Assembly: GCA_037133475.1 (NCBI GenBank)
Contig: JBAXOB010000015.1
Location: 25,280-89,279, forward strand
Direction: 5' to 3'
From: CAIVAT01 sp037133475
GTDB taxonomy: Bacteria > Bacteroidota > Bacteroidia > Bacteroidales > FEN-979
Length of the DNA stretch: 64,000 bases
Below the pieces are notes generated by a model. The model worked only from the letters and a program-made list of their open reading frames with translations. It did not search any database and was not told where the DNA came from. This document shows positions 35,706-46,100 of the stretch, piece by piece; position 1 is the stretch's first letter; every line of letters begins with the position of its first letter. The translations under genes were made by a program, and so were the position numbers.

Positions 35706-37517
35706 ATGCCTAAACCAAGGCAAAACCGGGCACCGGTTCCGGCGGCGAAAACCAGGCAGGAGGCCAGAATGGCCCCTCCGCCGCCATCCTGGCAATCACC
35801 CTTCCTGTGGCTGATCCTGGTTCCCGGATTACTCTATGCACGTATCATTTTCTTTGATCTCACGGCCCTCGACGATCAGTTTTTTGTCATCGAACATGCA
35901 GATTTCAACCACCACCTTGGCAACCTGTTCCAGGTATTCCACCAGGGTCTGTTTGTCCCGAAAAACGATATCTATTACCGCCCCCTATTCCTGGCGGACA
36001 TGATCCTGGAGAACCAGCTGTTTGGCACCTCCCCCTGGGGCTATCACCTGATGAGCCTTGTATTTCATCTCCTGTCGGATTGCCTGCTTTTTATCTTCCT
36101 GAAGAAAATCAGGATCCCGGCAACCACTGCCTTTATCCTGGCGCTTCTTTTTGCCGTTCACCCCGTGCTTTCCCAGACCGTCGCCTGGATTCCCGGCAGG
36201 AACGACCTGATCCTGATGATCTTTTTACTCGTTACATTGATCTGTACCGTTGATTATTTCAGAACATCGGCATGGTTCTACCTGGCAGCCCTGTTCATCT
36301 CCTTCCTTTTCGCCCTGCTCACCAAGGAGACTGCCGTGATCATCCCTGTTATCACGGTACTGATCCTCCGGCTGGTCCTGGCTGTAAAGCTTTCAAGGAT
36401 GTGGCCGCTGGTTGCCGCCTGGGCACTGGCTTTGCTGATCTGGTATGGGCTGAGGGCCACCTCCGACCCGTCGTACCAGGGGATGTTGCTGCAGGAGATG
36501 TTACGCTCCGGCATTTCAAGGATACCGGCCATTCTCCAGTACCTGGGGAAGATATTTTTCCCTGTCAACCTCGCTGCAGTCCCAAGGTTTGAAGATATCA
36601 CCCTGCTGTGGGGAATCCTTGCCTTGGGCATCCTCGCCACCCTTGTCGCCGTTTCGGGTGCAATCAGGAAACCCCTGGTGATTGTCGGGTTGCTGTGGTT
36701 CCTGCTCTTCCTGCTCCCGGTATTGACCGTCCCCAAACTGCTGAACGACCAGGTTTATGAGCACCGGCTGTATATTCCATTCATCGGGATCCTGCTGGTG
36801 ATCAGCGAAACAATCCTCTTTTCGGGAAAATGGGATAAAAAAAGAATCCTGGTAGCAGCGACAGCCGTTTTACTGGTATTTTTCGCCATATCATTTTCCC
36901 GGATTGGTTGTTTCGAAAACCGCCAGGTCTTCTGGGAAAAGGCTGTTGAGGATGCCCCGACCTCGGCCTTTGCCATGCTAAACCGGGGAATCCAGACAAA
37001 GGATTCGCTCCACCGCGAAAAATATATCCGGCAGGCCTATGCGCTGGATCCGAAACAGATGCTGGTGAATTACTGGATGGGGATTACGGCCGAAAGAAAC
37101 AAAAAAACCGATTCGGCAATCTATTTTTACAGGAAAGAACTGGCCTTTTCAAATTTCCCCGATCTCTATTTCAACCTTTCGCGAAGCCTGTTTAATGTAG
37201 AAAAGTATGACAGTGCGGCATATTTCCTTGCCAAGGGTGTAGAACTTGATCCCTCCAGGACCGCTGCGGTGAAGGTACTGGCGGAAGTTTATTTTAAACT
37301 TGCTGAATCGGCCTTTAGCCGGCAGCAATACGACAGTACAGTTTACCTCCTCAGGCAGGTTACTACCTTCGATCCCAGGAATGAACAGGCAAACCATAAC
37401 CTGGCCATGGTATGGTTCCTGACAGGCCACAAAAAGGAGGCGCTGCAGGTAATGGAGCAAATGCGGGTGAACGGAATCAGCATCTCGGGCGACCTGGTCA
37501 GTCTGGCGAAGCAGTAG
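35706..37517 (+). CDS. TMTC/GT-C-like membrane protein with C-terminal TPRs
   Basis: A 603-residue protein. I use the ATG giving M-P-K-P-R-Q-N-R; the in-frame ORF upstream runs through the partial repeat and is unlikely to be coding. About 10 hydrophobic helices follow a short basic, Pro-rich N-terminus. The first loop has T-A-L-D-D-Q-F-F-V (acidic pair) and later Y-Y-R-P-L and H-P-V-L-S-Q-T-V-A-W-I-P-G-R-N-D, the pattern of TMTC/PMT-like GT-C enzymes. Residues ~420-600 are three or four TPR units, expected in the periplasm. O-mannosyl-type protein glycosylation is the best guess. It lies 215 nt after the other polytopic protein. Confidence 0.7.
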   Translation: MPKPRQNRAPVPAAKTRQEARMAPPPPSWQSPFLWLILVPGLLYARIIFFDLTALDDQFFVIEHADFNHHLGNLFQVFHQGLFVPKNDIYYRPLFLADMILENQLFGTSPWGYHLMSLVFHLLSDCLLFIFLKKIRIPATTAFILALLFAVHPVLSQTVAWIPGRNDLILMIFLLVTLICTVDYFRTSAWFYLAALFISFLFALLTKETAVIIPVITVLILRLVLAVKLSRMWPLVAAWALALLIWYGLRATSDPSYQGMLLQEMLRSGISRIPAILQYLGKIFFPVNLAAVPRFEDITLLWGILALGILATLVAVSGAIRKPLVIVGLLWFLLFLLPVLTVPKLLNDQVYEHRLYIPFIGILLVISETILFSGKWDKKRILVAATAVLLVFFAISFSRIGCFENRQVFWEKAVEDAPTSAFAMLNRGIQTKDSLHREKYIRQAYALDPKQMLVNYWMGITAERNKKTDSAIYFYRKELAFSNFPDLYFNLSRSLFNVEKYDSAAYFLAKGVELDPSRTAAVKVLAEVYFKLAESAFSRQQYDSTVYLLRQVTTFDPRNEQANHNLAMVWFLTGHKKEALQVMEQMRVNGISISGDLVSLAKQ

Positions 37518-38048
37518 CAGGTGCTGTCCGGCAGGTAAAATTTCATCCCCAAGGTTTTCCTTCGGTTCAACCCCAAAAAAAGAGGGTGTCGCAAATGTTT
37601 CAAACAGCTCCCTGCACCATCCTTAATCATATGCTTATTAGATCTTTATAGTATTTTGCTGGTTGCGGGTGCCACCCTATCGTGCATTCATCAGCCTCGT
37701 TGACGGAGGTTTCTTTGTCATATTCAGGTCATCTTTGCATGATCCGGTTTTTATGCGTATGTTTGTATTGGCTTCAGTCAGAATATTCAGGTACAGGCTC
37801 CTTCATCGTTCATAACCTTTGCCAACATACCGTGTTGCCGGTACTCCTCAGCCGGCAAACCGCCATTTTCCCAGCAGGAGGTGAAAAACAGCCAGAAGCG
37901 CTTATCGGGTGTTTCTTCCCGCTGTTTCCGGTCCTTTCATGTGCCACAAAGTGCATCTGTGGTCCGGTTATTGAGAGGGTTCAACCCCTTTTTTCTTCCC
38001 TGGTGGATCAGGCATTCACCGATTTGTTACGGCTCAAAACAAGAGATC
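37518..38048. other. 531-nt gap without a convincing gene
   Basis: The sequence between the TMTC-like gene and the PAS kinase has no good ORF; the open frame joining the kinase from 37881 has no conserved features. It contains an imperfect inverted repeat (37583-37678, AGGGTG / CACCCT ends) described separately. No TAnnTTTG box with good spacing was found. Confidence 0.5.
37583..37678. repeat. Imperfect inverted repeat, possible small mobile-element remnant
   Basis: AGGGTGTCGCAA at the left and, on the opposite strand at the right, AGGGTGGCACCCGCAA share AGGGTG and CGCAA with a 4-base indel, about 96 bp end to end. No transposase is present. It may be a decayed MITE or chance. Confidence 0.3.
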
Positions 38049-40073
38049 ATGAACGACAAGGATAATGAATCAGAAAAAGAGAAACTGCGTAAGAAGGCAG
38101 AGGAACTGCTGAAAACTGCGGCTCCGCCGGAAACAGTGCTCTCCCCCGCCCTTTCACAAACCGAAATATTAAAACTCATTCACGAACTGCAGGTGCACCA
38201 GGTCGAACTGGAAATGCAAAATGAAGAGTTGCGGCAGGCATCGGCCGTGCGGCAGATCGCCGTTGACAGGTATACTGAATTATACGAATTTGCGCCATCC
38301 GGTTACCTGTCACTGTCACAAGAGGGCAGGATTGCTGAACTCAACTTTTCAGCAGCACAAATGCTGGGAAAAGAGCGTCGGCGCTTAAAAAACAGCTCCT
38401 TTGCTTCTTTTGTTTCGGATGAAACGAAACCAGTGTTCCAACTGTTTTTTGAGAAGGTGTTTGTCAGTGAAACCAAAGAAACATGTGAACTGACCCTTAC
38501 CAACGACGGCAATTCAACCATACAAGTACAATTAACAGGCAGGCTGACCGAAAAGGGAGATCAATGCCTGGTTTCCATGATTGATATCACCGAACGACTG
38601 AAACTGGAAAAAGCGGTCAGCGAGCGTGAAGAAAAATACCGGACCCTGTTCACTGCCAGCCGGGATGCCCTATTTCTCATTGACAGGAACTCAGGCGACA
38701 TCCTGGATGTAAATGATGCCGTCTGCAATCTCTATGGTTACACGCGGGAGGAATTATACAAACTGAAAAACACCGATTTATCCTTTGAACCCGTTGCCAC
38801 AAGCCTTGCGACAAAAAATCTCAGGGGAAGAATAGAACTTCGCTATCATAAAAAAAAGGACGGGACCGTTTTTCCGGTGGATATTTCGTCAACCCTATTA
38901 ATAATGGACGGGGAGGAGGTTATCCTGGCTGCGATCCGCGACATAACCGATCGCAAGGCAGTTGAAGATGCCCTGACAGAAAGCGAGGGCCGCTTCAAAT
39001 CTTTATTTGAACGGCATAGCGCGATCATGTTGCTCATCGATCCCGAGTCAGGGCAGATCATTAATGCAAACCATGCCGCAGCCGCTTTTTACGGGTACAG
39101 TATCCCTGAATTGTGTTCCATGTCGATTGACATGATCAATGCGTTATCCGCCGATGAGGTAAAAGCAGAGCGGTTACAGGCGGCCAGTGAAAACCGGAAC
39201 TTTTTTGTTTTTCCACACCGGTTGGCCGGCGGAGAGGAACGTATTGTCGAGGTACACTCTTCTCCTATCGATTTTTTGGGAAACAAGGTTCTCTTCTCAA
39301 TTATCCTGGACATTACCGCGCGCAGGCAGGCAGAAGCAGAGATTAACCTTAAAAACGCAGAACTTTTAAAACTCAATGCCGAAAAAGATAAATTTTTCTC
39401 CATCATAGCCCATGACTTGCGCAGCCCCTTCAATGCATTCCTGGGCTTTACAAAAATGATGGCTGAAGAATTGGACACCTTGTCGCCTGATCAGATTCAG
39501 GCGATTTCAATCAGTATGCAAAAGTCGGCCACCAACCTGTATGGTTTACTGGAGAATTTGCTGGAATGGTCGCGCATCCGCAGGGGAGTAACCAGTTTTG
39601 AACCTGTTCAATCCCCGCTCATGCCAATGATCGAGGAATCTTTAAAACCCGTCGGGGAACAGGCCGGTAAAAAGGGGATTGAGATCATATTCGACAGCCC
39701 CGCGGGTTGTACTGTTTTTGCCGACCGTTATATGCTGGGTACGATCGTGCGGAATCTGGTTACCAATGCCATCAAGTTTTCTGCCAGGGACGGAAGAATT
39801 TTCATCGTTGCAAAGCCCGTCAGCGGCAATTTGGTTGAAATATCGATCAGCGATGCCGGGATAGGCATGAATGAACAAATGGTTGATAACCTATACCGGC
39901 TGGATGAACAGGCCAACAGGAAAGGCACTGAAGGCGAACCCTCAACCGGGCTTGGCTTGCTCATTTGCAAAGAGTTCGTTGAAAAGCACGGCGGAAAACT
40001 CCGGGTTGTAAGTGAAGAGGGTGTGGGGACAACGTTTTATTTTCCACTGCCCGCCGGCAGGCAGGTCGATTGA
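38049..40073 (+). CDS. Soluble multi-PAS histidine kinase
   Basis: A 674-residue kinase starting M-N-D-K-D-N-E. The N-terminus is a charged helix plus a conserved V-H-Q-V-E-L-E-M-Q-N-E-E-L coiled-coil leading into PAS1 (~75-185). PAS2 (~195-305) and PAS3 (~315-430) follow. HisKA has His455 (I-I-A-H-D-L-R-S-P) and HATPase has D-A-G-I-G-M and G-L-G-L-L. There is no receiver domain and no membrane segment, so the signal is cytoplasmic and the output partner separate. The kinase core closely resembles the REC-HK-REC protein at 26852-28417, and the N-terminal module is repeated in the 1345-residue kinase at 43141. The frame is open upstream without conserved sequence. Confidence 0.9.
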   Translation: MNDKDNESEKEKLRKKAEELLKTAAPPETVLSPALSQTEILKLIHELQVHQVELEMQNEELRQASAVRQIAVDRYTELYEFAPSGYLSLSQEGRIAELNFSAAQMLGKERRRLKNSSFASFVSDETKPVFQLFFEKVFVSETKETCELTLTNDGNSTIQVQLTGRLTEKGDQCLVSMIDITERLKLEKAVSEREEKYRTLFTASRDALFLIDRNSGDILDVNDAVCNLYGYTREELYKLKNTDLSFEPVATSLATKNLRGRIELRYHKKKDGTVFPVDISSTLLIMDGEEVILAAIRDITDRKAVEDALTESEGRFKSLFERHSAIMLLIDPESGQIINANHAAAAFYGYSIPELCSMSIDMINALSADEVKAERLQAASENRNFFVFPHRLAGGEERIVEVHSSPIDFLGNKVLFSIILDITARRQAEAEINLKNAELLKLNAEKDKFFSIIAHDLRSPFNAFLGFTKMMAEELDTLSPDQIQAISISMQKSATNLYGLLENLLEWSRIRRGVTSFEPVQSPLMPMIEESLKPVGEQAGKKGIEIIFDSPAGCTVFADRYMLGTIVRNLVTNAIKFSARDGRIFIVAKPVSGNLVEISISDAGIGMNEQMVDNLYRLDEQANRKGTEGEPSTGLGLLICKEFVEKHGGKLRVVSEEGVGTTFYFPLPAGRQVD

Positions 40074-40188
40074 CAAACGACGGAAGTTGAATGACCAGCG
40101 AAGGAACTATTGCTTTCCGCGCCATTCCTTGTATTTTAACGTATCTTTACCTGTAATAACAGTCAACCAGTTCCAAAACCAAAGTCCC

Positions 40189-43128
40189 TTGAGCGACAGG
40201 AAACCAAAATCCAAAGAAACCGAAAAAAACGCGCCCAAAGTTTTACAAACCGAACTATCCCCGTTTCCTATCGTTGGCATCGGCGCCTCGGCCGGAGGGC
40301 TCGAGGCACTGGAGCAGTTCTTCGGGAATATGCCCATCGAGAGCGGCATGGCGTTCGTGGTTATTCAGCACCTCGACCCCAACCATGCCGGCATCATGCC
40401 GGAGTTGCTGCAGCGTATTACCCCGATGAAGGTTTTCCAGGCAACCGACCGGCTGAAGGTAAAACAGAACTGTGTCTATGTGATCCCTCCCAATAAAAGC
40501 CTCTCTCTGCTCAATGGAAACCTGCATTTGTTCGATCCTGTTGAATCGCGGGGATTGCGGCTTCCCGTTGATTTTTTCTTCCGTTCACTTGCCGATGACC
40601 AGCAACACCGAAGTATAGGCATCATCCTGTCGGGCATGGGCAGCGATGGCAGCCTGGGGCTGAAGGCCATCAAGGAAAAAAACGGGATCGTGCTTGTACA
40701 GGAGCCCGCATCCGCGAAATTCGACGGCATGCCACGCAGCGCCACCGAGGCGGTGATTGCCGATATCATTGCCCCTGCCATGGAATTGCCGGTGCGGCTG
40801 ATCTCATTTTTAAAGTACATCCCCGTTGCGAAGCCTGAGAACAATATTGATGCCAGGATCACCAGCAACCTCGATAAAATAATCATCCTGATAAGCGACC
40901 AAACGGGCCAGGACTTTTCAATGTATAAAAAAAACACCCTGTTTCGCCGCATCGAAAGGCGGATGGGTGTTCACCAGATCGACAAGATCAGCACCTACGT
41001 CCGTTTTTTACAGGAGAATAAAAAGGAGATTGACATACTTTTCAAAGAGCTGCTTATCGGCGTTACAAACTTTTTCCGCGACGTTGCCGTATGGGAGAGT
41101 CTGAAAGAAAATGTGCTGACCGCGCTCATGGACGAATCTCCTTACAACCATGTACTGCGCGCCTGGGTAACAGGCTGTTCAACCGGTGAGGAGGCCTATA
41201 CCCTGGCCATGGTATTTAAGGAGGTGCGGGAAAAAATCAAAAATCATAAAAATCTGTCCCTCCAGATTTTTGCTACCGATCTCGATCACGACGCCATCGA
41301 GATTGCGCGCAGAGGGTTCTATTCATCCAACATTGCAGCGGATGTATCCCCCGACCGGCTGAACCAGTTTTTCACGCATGAGGCGGAAGGCTACCGGGTG
41401 AATGCATCCATTCGCGAAATGGTGGTATTTGCCCCGCAGAATGTAATAAAGGATCCTCCCTTCACCAAAATTGATATTCTCACATGCCGCAATTTACTCA
41501 TTTACATGCAGTCGGATCTGCAGAAAAAGGTGATCGGGCTTTTTCATTACAGCCTGAATCCAGGAGGAGTCATGGTGCTTGGGACCTCCGAAACCATTGG
41601 AACCGAAAATGAAGGGTTTTCAGAAATTGATGCCAGATCGAAAATTTTCCGACGCAGCATGACCGCTGCGGAAAAGGTGCTTATTGATTTCCCAAGCTCC
41701 TTTGCCCGGCCCAAAAGCGTTTCGGCAACTGCCACCCGTTCGCCGAAGGTTGTTGATAACATCCAGACCATGGCCGACCAGTTCCTGCTCCAGCGTTTTA
41801 CGCCAGCCAGTGTACTGGTGAATGGCGACGGGGAAATCCTGTACATGACCGGCCGTATCGACCGGTACATTGTACCGGTTGCCGGCAAGGCAAACTATAA
41901 TATTCACGTGATGGCACGCGAAGGGTTGCGCCAGGGGCTGCCGGGAGCCATGCGCAAAGCGATGCAAAGTCCCGATCCTGTTCACCTGGCCAATGTCAAA
42001 ATCGGGACCAATGGCGGTACACTGTTTGTTGATGTTACGGTTCAACGGGTTGAAAACCCGGATTCCCACGTAGGTGTGGTGATGATCATATTTACCGACG
42101 TGCCTGCCAGGGCCGAACATTCAACCTTAAGCCCGGTAAAAGGAAAACAAGGCTCAACGTTGCGCATGAAAGGACTGGAGGGCGAACTCCAACGGTGTCG
42201 GGAAGACATGCAAAGTACCCGCGAGGAGATGCAGACATCGCAGGAGGAGCTGAAGTCAACCAATGAAGAGCTACAGTCAACCAACGAAGAATTGCAGTCG
42301 ACCAACGAGGAACTCACCACTTCCAAGGAGGAGATGCAGAGCCTGAACGAAGAACTGCAAACAGTGAACACGGAATTGCAGTGTAAAATATCTGATTTTA
42401 TCAGGGCTAACGACGACATGAAGAACCTGCTCAACAGCACCGAGGTCGCCACGCTGTTCCTCGACCGTGAACTGAACGTGCGAAGGTTTACAGAGCAGGT
42501 AACAAAAATCATGAAACTGCGCAACACCGATATTGGCCGGCCCTTCACCGACCTGGTATCCGATTTGCAATACCCCGAAATCGGGAATCACGTCGCGCAG
42601 GTGATCAAAACCCTCGTGCCTGTTGAGTCCGCCATTCCCACGGCCGACGGAAGGTGGTTCAATGTGAGGATCATGCCTTACCGCACCCTGGATGACCATA
42701 TCGACGGCCTGGTGATGACATTTGCTGATATTACGCTGGCCAAGATTGCCGAGAAAACGTTATCCATTTCTGAAACCCGGTATCGCAGTATCTTTGAATC
42801 GGCTAAAGACGGAATCCTCATCCTTGATGAGGCAACCGGGAAAATTGTGGATGTAAATCCATTCCTGATAACACTGCTGGGTTACTCAAAGGAGCAATTC
42901 CTCGAAAAAGCCATCTGGGAAATAGGATTTCTCAGGGACATCGTCGCCAATAAGGATGTATTTTCCGAATTACAGCAGAAGGAAATTGTCCGGTATGAAA
43001 ATTTACCGCTTGAAACCGCCGATGGCCGGAAAATCAACGTTGAGTTCATCAGCAACGTGTACCTGGTGGCGGGCGATAAGGTCATCCAGTGCTTTATCCG
43101 TGAAAGTATCGTCCACCCTGCATCCTAA
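40189..43128 (+). CDS. CheB-CheR fusion with coiled coil and PAS domains
   Basis: A ~979-residue protein joining a methylesterase and a methyltransferase. There is no ATG near the front; I place the start at TTG 40189 (M-S-D-R-K-P-K), which leaves ~25 residues before F-P-I-V-G-I-G-A-S as in homologs. CheB residues are Ser34, His61 and Asp153 (S-G-M-G-S-D-G), with no CheB receiver. CheR follows (~215-470) with the SAM motif W-V-T-G-C-S-T-G-E-E-A and C-R-N-L-L-I-Y-M. A long coiled coil (~655-745) leads to two PAS domains (~750-850, ~865-975). It ends without a kinase domain, and no chemoreceptor, CheA or CheW gene lies nearby. It sits between two PAS kinases, 12 nt before the second. Confidence 0.88.
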   Translation: MSDRKPKSKETEKNAPKVLQTELSPFPIVGIGASAGGLEALEQFFGNMPIESGMAFVVIQHLDPNHAGIMPELLQRITPMKVFQATDRLKVKQNCVYVIPPNKSLSLLNGNLHLFDPVESRGLRLPVDFFFRSLADDQQHRSIGIILSGMGSDGSLGLKAIKEKNGIVLVQEPASAKFDGMPRSATEAVIADIIAPAMELPVRLISFLKYIPVAKPENNIDARITSNLDKIIILISDQTGQDFSMYKKNTLFRRIERRMGVHQIDKISTYVRFLQENKKEIDILFKELLIGVTNFFRDVAVWESLKENVLTALMDESPYNHVLRAWVTGCSTGEEAYTLAMVFKEVREKIKNHKNLSLQIFATDLDHDAIEIARRGFYSSNIAADVSPDRLNQFFTHEAEGYRVNASIREMVVFAPQNVIKDPPFTKIDILTCRNLLIYMQSDLQKKVIGLFHYSLNPGGVMVLGTSETIGTENEGFSEIDARSKIFRRSMTAAEKVLIDFPSSFARPKSVSATATRSPKVVDNIQTMADQFLLQRFTPASVLVNGDGEILYMTGRIDRYIVPVAGKANYNIHVMAREGLRQGLPGAMRKAMQSPDPVHLANVKIGTNGGTLFVDVTVQRVENPDSHVGVVMIIFTDVPARAEHSTLSPVKGKQGSTLRMKGLEGELQRCREDMQSTREEMQTSQEELKSTNEELQSTNEELQSTNEELTTSKEEMQSLNEELQTVNTELQCKISDFIRANDDMKNLLNSTEVATLFLDRELNVRRFTEQVTKIMKLRNTDIGRPFTDLVSDLQYPEIGNHVAQVIKTLVPVESAIPTADGRWFNVRIMPYRTLDDHIDGLVMTFADITLAKIAEKTLSISETRYRSIFESAKDGILILDEATGKIVDVNPFLITLLGYSKEQFLEKAIWEIGFLRDIVANKDVFSELQQKEIVRYENLPLETADGRKINVEFISNVYLVAGDKVIQCFIRESIVHPAS
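42256..42318 (+). repeat. In-gene tandem repeat, 3 x 21 nt (coiled coil)
   Basis: Three head-to-tail 21-nt units encode S-T-N-E-E-L-Q, S-T-N-E-E-L-Q and S-T-N-E-E-L-T. They are one heptad each, inside the coiled coil that links CheR to the PAS domains. Third-base differences show the units are old. Confidence 0.85.
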
Positions 43129-43140
43129 TGATGATCCGCA

Positions 43141-46100
43141 ATGAAACAGAATAAGCATTCAGAACCAGAAATCCTCCGGTATAAGGCGGAAGAGTTTCTC
43201 AGAAACAAGCCTCCCGTATCAACTTCAAAGCTTTCGGAAGCCGATATGGTAAAACTCATTTATGAACTTGAGGTACACCAGGTGGAACTGGAGATGCAGA
43301 ATGAAGAACTCAGGGAGGCAAGGTACGTCGCGAAGGGTGCTGCTGAAAAATACACCAATTTATATGAATTCGCCCCCGCGGGATATTTTACCCTCTCCAG
43401 GGACGGAAGGATACTGGAGATTAACCTCAGCGGGACGCAAATGATTGGCAATACCCGCTCGCATCTGCAAAACAGCTTGTTTGACTTTCATGTTTCAAAA
43501 GAGACAAGGCCGGTTTTCGAGCTGTTCCTGAAAAGGGTATTTAACGGCAAAGCAAAGGAATCGTGTGAAGTAACCTTTGCCGGGGAGGGCAACCTGCCCG
43601 TGTATGTCCATCTTGCCGGTGTTTCTGCCGACGACGGCAAACATTGCCTGCTTACCGCCGTTGATATTTCGGAACGAAAGCGCGATGAAAATTCGCTTAA
43701 GGCTGCCGAAGAAAAATATCGCAAAAATTCCACCCTGTTGAATTCGCTCCTGGAAAGCCCTGTTGACATTATCATTTTCGCCCTGGACAAAAACTACTGT
43801 TACACAACATTTACAAAATCCCACCAGGCGACCATGCAAAAGATCTGGGGGGCTGAAATTGCAGTGGGCGCGAATATGCTGGAATTCATCTCAAATCCGG
43901 ATGACAGGCGGAAAGCGAGGGAAAATTTTGACAGGGCGATGCAGGGGGATTTTTTTTCAATGGTTGAGGAATATGGCGACAAGGGCCTTTCCAGGATTTT
44001 TTACGAAGATGTTTACAGCCCGATAAAGGATTCAGATGGGAAGGTTGCCGGTGTTTCCGTTTTTGTCATTGATATTACCCGCCGGAAACTGGCAGAGGCA
44101 CAGGCAAACCAAATTGCATCCATCGTCCAGTCATCCGAAGACGCCATCATCGGGAAAAACATGGACGGGATCATCCTGAGCTGGAACAAGGGCGCTGAAA
44201 AAATATACGGGTATACCGAAAGCGAAGCCGTTGGCAAATCAGTTTCAATCCTGGTTCCGGAAGAAACCGACGATGAGGTTCCCGCCATCCTGACCAGGCT
44301 TAAATCAGGGCAGGTTATCAAACATTACGAGACCTCCCGCCGGAGAAAAGACGGCAGGAACATCCAGGTGTCGCTCACCATTTCCCCCATTGTGGATGCA
44401 GATGGAAGAATCATAGCCGCCTCATCGATTGCAAGGGACATCACCGAGCGCAAACTGGCGGAAAAGGCGCTGCAGGAGAGCAGAAAGGAGCTGGTTTATA
44501 TCATAAACCAACTGGCAATTGCCCAGCAAACCGGGCATGTCGGATCATGGAATTTTAATCTCAGTACGGGAAAAATCAACGGATCGGCAGAAGCCCAGCG
44601 ATTATTCGGACTTTTCGACCGTGATAATACTTTCGACCTACAGCACATTGAGGACTGTATTCCCGATCGCCAGCGCGTTCACCAGGCGCTGGTTGATTTA
44701 ATAACGAAGGAGACCCCCTACAACCTTGAATATGTAATTCACCCTGCTGATGGATCGGCAGCAAGGGTCATCGTCTCTAAAGCCACGCTTGAAAAAGATG
44801 CTGCCGGCAATCCGGTTTCAGTGAACGGCATCGTTCAGGACATCACCGAAAACAAGCTTGTCCAGGAAAAATTACTGTCACAGACAATGCTGCTTGAGGC
44901 CCAGTTAAACTCTACCATCGACGGGATTTTAATAGTCGGCAAGGATAACAGGCGCCTGCTGATAAACCGGAGGATGATCGAGTTGTTTAAGGTTCCGGCG
45001 GATATCATCAAAAATAAAAACGACATCGATTTATTGAGGCATGTAACAGCGTTAACCAAAGATCCTGATAAATTCCTGGAAAAGATCATGTTTCTTAATG
45101 AGAACCCGGATAAGGAAAGCAGCGATGAAATTGCATTTAAAGACGGGATGGTCATCGACAGGTATTCGGCGCCGGTGATTGGAAAGGATGGTGCAAATTA
45201 CGGGAGGATTTGGATTTTCCGCGACGTTACCGAACGAAAACTGGCAGATGCTTTGTTCAGGGACATCATAGAAAAAAACCCGATGTCCATCCAGATACTG
45301 AGCATGGAGGGATTTACGACCCAGACAAATCCGGCGCACACGAAACTTTTTGGCGTTAAAACACCAGCCGACTATTCTATTTTCAAAGACCCTCAATTAT
45401 TGAAACAGGGGATGGGCGAGCTGTTTGAAAAAGTAAAACAGGGTGAAACCGTGTACTTTCCCGATTCCAGGTTTAATGTCCATGACGTCGATCCTCTGTT
45501 TCCTGATATCATGACCTGGATTAAGGCTGTAGGGTTCACGTTGCAGGGGGAGAACGGAGCGCCCGCGAGGGTAGTACTGATGCATGAAAACATCACGGAA
45601 CGCAAGCATGCTGAAGAGATGTTCCATGCTATTATTGAAAAAAACCCAATGTCAATTCAGATCGTTGATAAAGAAGGGTTTACAATGGATGGAAATCCGG
45701 CATATGTGAAACTTTTTGGCGCATTTCCTCCTCCCGGCTTTTCAATTTTTGCCGACCTCCAAAGTAAAAGCCCGGAGCTTGAGAAATTAATCTTGCTTGC
45801 CAAACAGGGAAATATCGTTCATCTCCCTGACATATACTATAATCCGAATGATGTCTCCCCAGATTTACCCGATAATCCTGTTTGGATACGGGCGCTTATT
45901 TTTCCATTGAACGACTGCAACGGGAAACTCGACCGGTATGTGTTCATGCACGAGAATATCACGCAGCGTAAACTGGCTGAGCAGGAATTAATCAAAACAA
46001 AAGAGCGGGCAGAAGAATCCGACCGCCTGAAATCGGCCTTTCTTGCGAACATGAGCCATGAAATCAGAACACCCATGAATGGCATCCTGGGCTTTGCCGG

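Noticed and set aside
40012..40188. GTG-initiated extension of the CheB-CheR protein
   Set aside because: It overlaps the end of the preceding kinase gene, has no conserved sequence, and homologs begin about 25 residues before the CheB motif, as from TTG 40189.
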